Shown: one piece after another, positions 7,925 through 13,403 of the stretch
How positions within the stretch are numbered: position 1 is the first letter of the stretch
How the letters are laid out: each line of letters starts with the position of its first letter
From: Rhodoferax sp.
GTDB taxonomy: Bacteria > Pseudomonadota > Gammaproteobacteria > Burkholderiales > Burkholderiaceae_C
Assembly: GCA_029865675.1 (NCBI GenBank)
Contig: JARXAU010000041.1
Location: 1 to 13,403 of the forward strand
Direction of reading: 5' to 3'
Length of the DNA stretch: 13,403 bases
Made by a program: the position numbers and the translations under genes
Notes under the pieces: generated by a model
The model's database searches: none
What the model was told of the DNA's origin: nothing
Seen by the model: the letters and a program-made list of their open reading frames with translations, nothing else

Positions 7925-8398
7925 ATGGTGGCGCAGCGTGGCTTTACCCTGATCGAGCTGATGGTGACCGTGGCCATCATCGCGGTCTTAGCCACCCTGT
8001 CGCTGCCAGTGCTTGAAGTGAGTCGCCAGCGCGCGCGAGAGGCAGATTTGCGCCATGCCCTGCGCGAGATACGCGCTGCCCTGGACGCCTATAAGGTGGC
8101 GGCCGACGATGGAGACATTGAGCTGGCACCCGAGGCCTCGGGCTATCCGCCCAACCTGGAAGTGTTGGTGGAGGGCGTGCCCTTCAAGGACAAAGAACGC
8201 AAAGGCCGGCTCTACCTGCTGCGTAGCCTGCCGCGCGACCCCATGGAGCCGCGCGCCGAACTGCCGCCAGCCGCCACCTGGGCCCTGCGCAGCTACAGCA
8301 GCGAGGCCGCAGACCCCCAAGAAGGCGAGGACGTGTACGACGTGCGTTCCCGCTCCCACAAAATAGGCCTGAACGGCGCGGCCTACAGCACTTGGTAG
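7925..8398 (+). CDS. Pseudopilin with GspG-like N-terminus
   Basis: The 157-residue protein has a very short leader, MVAQRG, then FTLIELMVTVAIIAVL, giving cleavage after Gly6 and Glu11 at mature position 5. The hydrophobic helix is followed by an amphipathic region and a C-terminal domain containing SLPRDPM (about 102-108), which resembles the LP-x-DP loop of GspG-type pseudopilins. It lacks the full calcium-site tail of the first gene. It is probably a minor or alternative pseudopilin inserted into the periplasmic fibre through the GspE/GspF engine. The ATG at 7925 lies 11 bp after the secretin stop, with no obvious Shine-Dalgarno. A major-pilin role cannot be excluded. Confidence 0.88.
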   Translation: MVAQRGFTLIELMVTVAIIAVLATLSLPVLEVSRQRAREADLRHALREIRAALDAYKVAADDGDIELAPEASGYPPNLEVLVEGVPFKDKERKGRLYLLRSLPRDPMEPRAELPPAATWALRSYSSEAADPQEGEDVYDVRSRSHKIGLNGAAYSTW

Positions 8399-8418
8399 AT
8401 GGGTCACCGAGCCAAGCC

Positions 8419-8811
8419 ATGAACACATTGCGCACAACCCGCCTGGGAAAAGGCTTTACCCTGATTGAGTTGCTGGTGGTGCTGTCCATTGTGTCTTTGC
8501 TGTTGACCTTGGCCGTGCCGCGCTATTTTCAGAGCATCGACGCCGCGCGCGACGCGGTGTTGGTAGACAACCTGCGCACTGCGCGCGAGGTGCTGGACCA
8601 GTTTTACGGCGACACCGGCCGCTACCCCGACTCTTTGGAGGAGCTGGTGGAAAAAAACTACCTCCAGACCCTGCCTTTTGACCCGGTGCGCGCCAGCAGT
8701 GTGGCCTGGGTGCTGGAGCCCCCCAAAGAGGGCACCAAGGGCAAGGTGTACAACCTGCGCAGCAGCGCCCCCGGCACCAACCACCGGGGCGTGGCCTACG
8801 GGGCTTTGTAA
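8419..8811 (+). CDS. Second GspG-like pseudopilin
   Basis: The 130-residue protein has the leader MNTLRTTRLGKG, then FTLIELLVVLSIVSLLL, giving cleavage after Gly12 and Glu17 at mature position 5. GDTGRYPDSLEELV (about 65-78) and LPFDPV (about 86-91) correspond to the GRYP and LP-x-DP blocks of GspG. The end, SSAPGTNHRGVAYGAL, lacks the acidic calcium loop. The ATG at 8419 is preferred over an in-frame TTG at 8392, because the TTG lies inside the preceding gene and would lengthen the leader to 21 residues. It is 20 bp after the previous pseudopilin, and its stop overlaps the next start by one base (TAATG). Together with 2-442 and 7925-8398 it makes three GspG-like subunits in one cluster. Confidence 0.87.
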   Translation: MNTLRTTRLGKGFTLIELLVVLSIVSLLLTLAVPRYFQSIDAARDAVLVDNLRTAREVLDQFYGDTGRYPDSLEELVEKNYLQTLPFDPVRASSVAWVLEPPKEGTKGKVYNLRSSAPGTNHRGVAYGAL

Positions 8812-9281
8812 TGAGGCCGCAGGCGCAGAGGGGCTATACCTACATCGGCTTGTTGATCCTGGTGGCGGTGACCGCCACTTTGAGTGCCGGCTTGCTGCGC
8901 ACCGGAGTGGTGGTGCAGCGCCATGGGGCAGAAGACGCCTTGCTAGAGGCCGGTAGCGACCTGGCAAATGCCCTCTACACCTATTCCTTGGCCACTCCGC
9001 AGGGCCAAAACCCACGCCCCCAGCGCATGGAAGACTTGCTGCGCGACCCGCGCTTTCCTAAATTGACGGTGCGCCACCTGCGCCGCGTGCCGCTGGACCC
9101 GATGACGGGGCAGGCGCGCTGGGGCGAACTGCTGTCTGACACGGCCCCGGGCATTGATGGGTTTTACAGCCTGTCTGATTTGCAGGCGGTGCGCACGAAC
9201 TTTGCTGCCAAGTACGCCGACTTTGCCGACAAGCGTTACTACCGCGAGTGGCTGTTCGAAGAAGGCTTGGCCCAGCGCTAG
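8811..9281 (+). CDS. Atypical pseudopilin lacking Glu5, candidate tip subunit
   Basis: The 156-residue protein begins MRPQAQRG followed by YTYIGLLILVAVTATLSAGL, a prepilin-like Gly8/Tyr9 cleavage site and hydrophobic helix. Mature position 5 is Gly instead of the Glu needed by most subunits to join the fibre. In T2SS the tip pseudopilin GspK naturally lacks this Glu. It is thus a candidate tip or initiator subunit, although at 156 residues it is far shorter than GspK. The middle contains LRRVPLDPMTGQARWGEL (about 85-102), again an LDP motif. The C-terminus, YYREWLFEEGLAQR, is basic and aromatic. It is the last gene of the + strand cluster, overlapping the previous stop by one base. The role as a tip protein is inference. 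Confidence 0.75.
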   Translation: MRPQAQRGYTYIGLLILVAVTATLSAGLLRTGVVVQRHGAEDALLEAGSDLANALYTYSLATPQGQNPRPQRMEDLLRDPRFPKLTVRHLRRVPLDPMTGQARWGELLSDTAPGIDGFYSLSDLQAVRTNFAAKYADFADKRYYREWLFEEGLAQR

Positions 9282-9301
9282 CCTGCAGCCTGCAGCCTGC
9301 A
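9281..9301 (+). repeat. Three tandem copies of GCCTGCA
   Basis: The heptamer GCCTGCA occurs three times in a row, starting at the last base of the final pseudopilin stop codon. It is non-coding and lies at the convergent junction. It could be a simple slippage product; no function is evident. Confidence 0.8.
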
Positions 9302-9332
9302 CAGTGGATGCGCTTACTCACGCACTGGTGAA

Positions 9333-9350
9333 CGCCCCAGACCAGGGGCG
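9333..9350. terminator. GC-rich hairpin between convergent operons, candidate terminator
   Basis: A perfect six-base stem, CGCCCC and GGGGCG, encloses the loop AGACCA. It lies 51 bp past the + strand cluster and 19 bp past the csgG stop on the other strand. No T-run follows on either side, so it is not a standard intrinsic terminator. It might act as a weak bidirectional block or protect 3' ends. The 88-bp gap holds no gene. Confidence 0.35.
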
Positions 9351-9369
9351 GGGGTGCTTCCCAGAACCT

Positions 9370-10794
9370 TCAGCGCGGGCGGCTGAGCTGGTCTCTGGCC
9401 CAGCGGTCACCGGTGGCGGCTGATTTGCGGTACCACTGCACGGAGCGTGCAGCGTCGGGCTGCATGCCGTAGCCGCCCGTTTCAAACCAGGCGGCCAACT
9501 GGTTCATGGACTGCACATAGCCACCGTCGGCAGCTTTGGTGAACCACGACACGGCCAACTCTGGTTTGGCCGGCACGCCCAGGCCGCGCTGGTACATCAG
9601 CGCCACGTTGTGCTGCGCCGGGGCGTAGCCCAGGCTGGCCAGCGGTTGCCAGTAAACCAGTGCGTCTAGGTAGTCGCCCCGTTGGGCGGCGGCGAAGCCT
9701 TCGGCAAAGCCAGGCGGGGCCTTGGGCGAGATCACACCAGGCGCGTTTTCGGGAGGGGCGGCTGCGTCTGCCGCTTTGTCTTGTTCGGGGTCGCGTCGGG
9801 TGAGGGTGATTTCTTGCGGCTTTTCTTGCGGCAGCGCCACTGCGCTGGGCGCCGGTGCGACGGCTGGGGCGGGAGCCGCCGGCACCACTGGGTTCAGCGG
9901 GATGGGGGTGCTGGGGTCTTGCTCGGTCAGGTTGGCCTGCGAGTCATAGTCGCGCAAATAGCTTTGGACGATGGGTGAATTCCAGTCCTGCGGGTTGCGC
10001 AGGTTCCATTGCTTGTCGCGAATGCCCTGGATGGTGAGGTGAATCACCGCAGTTTCGAGCGCCTCTTTCACCGCGAGCTGGCTGGGTTCGTTGCTAGAAA
10101 AGCCGCCCTCCAGTTGAAGCAGGGTTTTATAGGCCACGTACTGGAACACGCTGGACGAGACCTCATGCGAGAACAAGGTCTTGGTCACCGACACGCTATT
10201 GGCAATTTGGCCGGTACGCACGTCCACACTGCGCAGGTTCACGGTCACTTGGTCCACCCGGTATTTGGTCTCTCCGCCTATGCCCAGGTAGTTGGCACCG
10301 GCGCCGCCGGTGCGCACATTGGTCTCGTAGCCGGTGATGCCGCCCTCAAAAATATAGTTGGCGGGGATCAGCGCGGGGTAGCTGGAGCCAGGCTTGCCCT
10401 TGTCGGCCGGCACCTCAATGGCGCGGGCGACGCGGCGCTCGGTCAAAAGGTTTTGAAAACCTTCGCGCTCCATCGGCATGTACCAGCCTGAGTCAAGCAA
10501 GGCTTTCACCAACAGCGTGGCCGCGCCTTGGGTCACCGCGTTAGAGAGGTTGGAGTCGGGCTGGCCCTTGAACTGTCCTGTCTGGTCGCGAAAGGCATAC
10601 ACCGCGACCGGTACCCGCGCGTCGGGCTTGGGCAGTTGCGTCAGGTCGCGTGTGCTGCGGCTGACCGGGGTGAGCTTGGCATTGCCCATGGCAAGCGAGG
10701 ACTTGATGCCGTCCACCGGTACCAGCGCACCGCAGCCGCTGAGCAGCAGCAGGGTTGCGGCGAACCATGGCCCAAGCTGGCGAGAGGACTTCAT
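9370..10794 (-). CDS. csgG: CsgG-family curli export pore lipoprotein with C-terminal Sel1 repeat extension
   Basis: CsgG forms the nonameric outer-membrane channel of curli-type (type VIII) secretion. This copy has 474 residues, against about 277 for the E. coli precursor. The lipobox LLSGC places the lipidated Cys at 21. The CsgG core (about 45-285) is easily recognised by DLTQLP (50-55), DQTGQFK (70-76), ANYIFEGGITGYETNV (145-160), the GIGGETKY segment (171-178) and SSNEP (233-237). A Pro/Ala-rich linker (about 292-358) then leads to roughly three Sel1/TPR-type repeats (about 362-470), for example YAPAQHNVALMYQRGLGV and the block ending AVSWFTKAADGGY. The pore-loop residues equivalent to E. 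coli Tyr51, Asn55 and Phe56 are Gln78, Asn82 and Leu83. Its ATG overlaps the csgF stop (ATGA). It is the last gene of its operon. Confidence 0.96.
   Translation of the reverse strand: MKSSRQLGPWFAATLLLLSGCGALVPVDGIKSSLAMGNAKLTPVSRSTRDLTQLPKPDARVPVAVYAFRDQTGQFKGQPDSNLSNAVTQGAATLLVKALLDSGWYMPMEREGFQNLLTERRVARAIEVPADKGKPGSSYPALIPANYIFEGGITGYETNVRTGGAGANYLGIGGETKYRVDQVTVNLRSVDVRTGQIANSVSVTKTLFSHEVSSSVFQYVAYKTLLQLEGGFSSNEPSQLAVKEALETAVIHLTIQGIRDKQWNLRNPQDWNSPIVQSYLRDYDSQANLTEQDPSTPIPLNPVVPAAPAPAVAPAPSAVALPQEKPQEITLTRRDPEQDKAADAAAPPENAPGVISPKAPPGFAEGFAAAQRGDYLDALVYWQPLASLGYAPAQHNVALMYQRGLGVPAKPELAVSWFTKAADGGYVQSMNQLAAWFETGGYGMQPDAARSVQWYRKSAATGDRWARDQLSRPR
9380..9711 (-). other. Sel1-type repeat region fused to CsgG
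   Basis: This codes for about residues 362-471 of the CsgG protein. The helical pairs carry small residues at fixed positions (ALVYWQPLASLGYAPAQ, AVSWFTKAADGGYVQ, SVQWYRKSAATGD). This spacing is typical of Sel1 repeats, which serve as protein-binding scaffolds. E. coli CsgG lacks this part. Confidence 0.8.
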
Positions 10795-11270
10795 TGGGGA
10801 ACCGTCACGTTACCGAGATTGATGTCGGTCGAGTTACCGGTAGAAATTTCCAGGGTTTGCAGCGTGACCGATTTGTCCGGGTTCACGATGATGGTGACCT
10901 GAAAGTCGCCAGCGGTGTATTGGGTGCCGCTCACCAAGCTGCCCTTGGTGTCAAACACATAGCCGCTGACCGATGACTGCAGTTTGGAAATCATGGCTGC
11001 TTGCAAGGAGGCGGTTAATTTCTCCAGGGCACTGACCGCCGGTGTGTCCGGCGCCTTGGTTGTGTTTTGTGCGTTGGCCATCGCAAGCAAGCCGGCGGCG
11101 TTGCCTGGGTTGCCACCAAAGGTGGGGTTGGTAAAGGAGAAAACGAGGTCGCCAGCGAAGGCGGCTCCCAAGGGGCACACGCAGGCGGTGGCGACCAGGC
11201 ACACAGCAAATACGGATTGCAGGGACTGAAGGGGCGCGGGGGACTTCAGGGCGTTAAACAAAGGCTTCAT
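10791..11270 (-). CDS. csgF: CsgF, curli assembly factor
   Basis: CsgF in E. coli inserts its N-terminus into the CsgG barrel and helps nucleation at the cell surface. The 159-residue product has a signal peptide ending AAFA (36-39). The mature protein starts GDLVFSFTNPTFGGNPGN (40-57), matching the diagnostic CsgF pattern of aromatic residues, N-P-x-F-G-G-N-P and a following AQN (68-70). Mature length, 120, equals that of E. coli CsgF within one residue. Position 17 of the mature form, Asn in E. coli, is Gly here. The ATG at 11270 is chosen over an in-frame TTG two codons upstream. No clear Shine-Dalgarno precedes it; a 10-bp direct repeat occupies that place. It is 39 bp after csgE, and its stop overlaps the csgG start by four bases. 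Confidence 0.93.
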   Translation of the reverse strand: MKPLFNALKSPAPLQSLQSVFAVCLVATACVCPLGAAFAGDLVFSFTNPTFGGNPGNAAGLLAMANAQNTTKAPDTPAVSALEKLTASLQAAMISKLQSSVSGYVFDTKGSLVSGTQYTAGDFQVTIIVNPDKSVTLQTLEISTGNSTDINLGNVTVPQ

Positions 11271-11276
11271 GGGCAA

Positions 11277-11300
11277 TGCGGGGTAAAGGCTGCGGGGTAA
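11277..11300. repeat. 10-bp direct repeat TGCGGGGTAA in the csgE-csgF gap
   Basis: Two exact copies lie at 11277-11286 and 11291-11300, separated by four bases. Read on the coding strand they are TTACCCCGCA and fill the space where the csgF ribosome-binding site would be expected. It may be chance or a translational control element. Confidence 0.7.
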
Positions 11301-11309
11301 GGGGCTAAT

Positions 11310-11801
11310 TCACAGGGCCAATCGGGCCATGTCGGGGTTGTCATTGAGCAACTCTTGCAAACCAATTTCTACAATTTTTTGGTACACCACATCGGCGGCG
11401 GCCTCGGACAGGCTAATCACCGCCTGCTGGTTGCGCGGCAAAAAGGCGCGAAAAAGCACGTCGTCCAGGTAAACCACCAACACCTCGGTGTTACCTCTGC
11501 GCGAGTTGCTTTCACGCACCGTGAGCACGAAGTTGGCAGTGTCTTTTTGGGTGCTCCAGGCCTCGGCAAAGCGGCGGTAAAAGAGCTCTCCCAGGCTAGA
11601 CACTATGGCGCGGGTGACCACGCCGCCGTATTCCACGCCATCCACACCGCGCGGTCTGCTGCTGTCGAGAGACTCTTCGCGCACGCTGCCTTCTAGCTCT
11701 GTCTGGGCCGCGACGGGCAGCGCAGCGCAGGCCCACACGGCGCTTATTGCTGCAAGAGTGCAAAGTTGGCCAAAGAATGGTTTGCGCGACACGCTGTTCA
11801 T
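11310..11801 (-). CDS. csgE: CsgE, periplasmic curli export accessory factor
   Basis: CsgE caps the periplasmic mouth of CsgG and delivers substrate in E. coli. The 163-residue product has a signal peptide with a likely cut after VAA (30-32). The conserved core follows an extra acidic stretch of about 25 residues. Landmarks are GGVVTRAIVSSLGELFYRRF (59-78), where E. coli CsgE has the T-V-S-S-I-G-x-x-F-Y-R-x-F pattern, then VRESNSRRGNTEVLVVYLDD and FRAFLPRN. Its ATG at 11801 overlaps the stop of the adhesin gene (ATGA), tying its translation to that of the adhesin. It is followed by csgF after a 39-bp gap. The family assignment is secure; whether it recognises a curlin or the large neighbour is unknown. 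Confidence 0.92.
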   Translation of the reverse strand: MNSVSRKPFFGQLCTLAAISAVWACAALPVAAQTELEGSVREESLDSSRPRGVDGVEYGGVVTRAIVSSLGELFYRRFAEAWSTQKDTANFVLTVRESNSRRGNTEVLVVYLDDVLFRAFLPRNQQAVISLSEAAADVVYQKIVEIGLQELLNDNPDMARLAL

Positions 11802-12406
11802 CCCAGTACGAAATAGCCCTGCACCAGCACCGCCAAATCGTGCGTGCCCGTGTGGTCGGTGTAGCTGCCGTGGAACTTGTTGTAGTTGGCGTTGCTGCTG
11901 CCGGTAACCGAGTCACCGGCGCTGTTGTAGGCCTTGTTGTTACCGACTTGGGTGAAGTCGTCGGTGCTTAGGTAGGCAGTCACAAACTGGTTGCTAGAGG
12001 CCGATACGGCGGTGAGGACCAGCAGTGCGCGACCGTCGGTATCGGTGGCGTCGCTTTGCAAGTGGAAGACGTCAGCCGCAGTGAGGGTGACGCTGGACTC
12101 GGTGCCATTGCCCCCCGCAAATTTCAGCTGCTCCACATGCTGGATCACACCGCCTGAGCCGTCAGCGTTGTTGAAGCTGGAGAGATCAATGCTCTCGCCC
12201 TTGTAGAGAAAGCTCAAGGTGTCAATCTCACCCCCGCCATCGTCATCTCCGCCGTCTATGCGGGCAAAGGGCACATCGCCGCTGCCAATGCTGGAGCTGT
12301 TACCGATATTGATGGTGTCAGCGCCCAGCCCTGCAAACACCACTACGCCCGCGCTGGCAGTGATGTTGATGGTGTTGGCTTCATCGCTGGCGGTGTATTG
12401 CTTGGC
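11798..12406 (-). other. RTX-like acidic C-terminal region of the adhesin
   Basis: The last 202 residues resemble the terminal module of large repeat adhesins. An aspartate/glycine-rich loop is followed by a D-T-L-S-F strand, I-D-L-S-S-F, an I-x-x-V-E-Q-L segment and an L-T-A-A-D-V-F helix. Only one nonapeptide-like GLGADTINI unit is seen, so it is RTX-like and not a full RTX array. Confidence 0.6.
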
Positions 12407-13403
12407 GGTAGCGCCGCTGGCAGAAACGGTGCTCGTGCTGGGTTCACTGGCCGTGCTGGTCACCACCAACTGCACGTAGGTGATGGACTCATTGCCTGCA
12501 AAGTCAAAGCTGTGGACCGCCAGCCAGGTTTGTCCCGCATCTGTGGGTGTGCCAGTGATACGGCCGTCCTCCTCCAGGGTGAGCCCCTCGGGCAGGGTTC
12601 CTGAATAGTCTTCCACATAGTCGGCATAGTCGTAGCCGGTGCTGGGTGCGACGTGGTCTGCCAGGTCATCAAAGGGATTGAGGTCTACGTTTTCGTCCGT
12701 GCCCACCACCATGGCAATGTGGCTGCCTATTACCGGGGCGTAGCCCGCGTCTGCAGAGCCGCTGAAATACTCGGGAACGGTGTCCACCGTAAAGACCAGG
12801 GTATCGACCGCTTCGCTGGCGTTGCCAGCCAGGTCTTTGGTGGTGACAGTTACCGTGTAGCTGTTGTCGGCCAGGCCTGTGAGATCAAGGCTCCAGCTGC
12901 CCGAGTCGTCCGCGCTTACTTCATAGTCTTGCCCGTCAACCGTGACAAGCAGCAGGGCAAGCGCCCCGGCAGTGCCCACAACCGTGACGTCGGCCAAGTT
13001 GGTGTAGACCTCATCCGTGCTGGGGTCTGTTCCGGTTTGTAGGCCATCGTCCAGCGCAGCCGTTATGTCACTGGCGTCCGGTGCCTCGTTATCGATCACA
13101 AAGGCCATATCCCCGTCTGCACCGGGCAGCGAGTCGCTCACGTTACCTGCCAAGTCGGTGACCACCACCGCTGCTGTGTAGCTGTCGTCGTCTGGCATGC
13201 TGCCGTCCACCAAGCCGTCCCAGTCAAAAAACCAGCTGCCATCCTCGGCAGTGACGGTAGCGACCAAGGTGTCAGCGATGTACAAATCCACGGTGGCCCC
13301 CACATCGGCGCTGCCCGAGAAGCGCAGGGGCGTGTCGCTGTTCAGGCTGTCGGCGTTGAAGTACATCACGCCATCGTCGTCAATGCCAAACGTGGCCTCG
13401 CTG
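11798..13403 (-). CDS. Large Ig-like/RTX-like surface adhesin, N-terminus beyond the window
   Basis: The frame is open to the right edge, so the 534 residues seen are only the C-terminal part. They contain two bacterial Ig-like domains, at about 20-108 and 110-208, each with the D-L-A-G-N motif (near 83 and 190) and ending in V-I-D-N or V-D-T. A putative-Ig (He_PIG-like) domain at about 211-317 has LPEGLTLEEDGRITGTP. The C-terminal part from about 333 is acidic and RTX-like, with FAGLGADTINIG (356-367) and ARIDGGDDDGGGEIDTL (380-396). No cysteine occurs. Such C-termini are usual in type I-secreted biofilm adhesins, yet this gene overlaps csgE by four bases and leads the csgEFG operon. Base composition seems slightly less GC-rich than block 1. 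It is probably a calcium-dependent adhesin or biofilm matrix protein; substrate and receptor are unknown. Confidence 0.85.
   Translation of the reverse strand, partial: SEATFGIDDDGVMYFNADSLNSDTPLRFSGSADVGATVDLYIADTLVATVTAEDGSWFFDWDGLVDGSMPDDDSYTAAVVVTDLAGNVSDSLPGADGDMAFVIDNEAPDASDITAALDDGLQTGTDPSTDEVYTNLADVTVVGTAGALALLLVTVDGQDYEVSADDSGSWSLDLTGLADNSYTVTVTTKDLAGNASEAVDTLVFTVDTVPEYFSGSADAGYAPVIGSHIAMVVGTDENVDLNPFDDLADHVAPSTGYDYADYVEDYSGTLPEGLTLEEDGRITGTPTDAGQTWLAVHSFDFAGNESITYVQLVVTSTASEPSTSTVSASGATAKQYTASDEANTINITASAGVVVFAGLGADTINIGNSSSIGSGDVPFARIDGGDDDGGGEIDTLSFLYKGESIDLSSFNNADGSGGVIQHVEQLKFAGGNGTESSVTLTAADVFHLQSDATDTDGRALLVLTAVSASSNQFVTAYLSTDDFTQVGNNKAYNSAGDSVTGSSNANYNKFHGSYTDHTGTHDLAVLVQGYFVLG

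Noticed and set aside
8392..8418. TTG start for the second pseudopilin
   Set aside because: It lies inside the previous gene and would give a 21-residue leader. The ATG at 8419 yields the usual short leader.
2..9281. Assignment of the + strand cluster as a type IV twitching pilus
   Set aside because: No PilT-type retraction ATPase and no typical PilA is seen, and the first pseudopilin has the GspG calcium-site tail. A T2SS-like or MSHA-like pseudopilus machine fits better.
11271..11276. TTG start for csgF
   Set aside because: The ATG two codons later is a better codon and leaves a complete signal peptide.
11798..13403. Assignment of the adhesin as a curlin (CsgA/CsgB)
   Set aside because: There are no short Ser-x5-Gln-x-Gly-type amyloid repeats. 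The protein instead has Ig-like domains and an RTX-like C-terminus.

Overview
The window is a GC-rich, gene-dense stretch from what looks like a betaproteobacterium, probably Burkholderiales and plausibly Comamonadaceae-like. This rests on codon use, on frequent GTG starts, and on a PilP-like protein of the type deposited in that order as 'secretion system X translation initiation factor'. The taxonomy is inference. Two blocks of genes face each other and end about 90 bp apart, near position 9325. No rRNA, tRNA, CRISPR array, insertion sequence or phage gene was seen. No gap exceeds 300 bases, and neither operon's promoter lies inside the window.

Block 1 (positions 2-9281, + strand) encodes a pseudopilus or type II secretion-like envelope machine in eleven tightly packed genes. 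The order is GspG major pseudopilin, GspF inner-membrane platform, GspE ATPase, a degenerate PilM/GspL-like protein, PilN-like, PilO/GspM-like, PilP/GspC-like, a lipoprotein secretin with a TPR-like N-terminus, and three further pseudopilin-like proteins. The last of these lacks the usual Glu5. Most junctions overlap (ATGA, TAGTG or TAATG), so the genes are probably translationally coupled. The engine and major pseudopilin are of T2SS type. The assembly parts are arranged as in type IV pilus or MSHA systems (PilM-N-O-P-secretin). No prepilin peptidase and no clear GspH/I/J are present in the window.

Block 2 (positions 13403 down to 9370, - strand) is a curli-type export operon in the order large adhesin, csgE, csgF, csgG. 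The adhesin enters from the right edge and lacks its N-terminus. Its visible part has two Ig-like domains, a putative-Ig (He_PIG-like) domain and an RTX-like acidic C-terminal region. Its stop codon overlaps the csgE start. No csgA, csgB or csgD is seen. CsgG carries an unusual C-terminal extension: a Pro/Ala linker followed by Sel1-type repeats. By alignment from memory, the residues forming the two pore constrictions in E. coli (CsgG Y51 and F56; CsgF N17) are Gln, Leu and Gly here.

The most interesting proposal is that block 2 is a curli-derived exporter adapted to a large multidomain adhesin rather than to small amyloid curlins. Whether the neighbouring pseudopilus machine cooperates with it cannot be decided from sequence alone.
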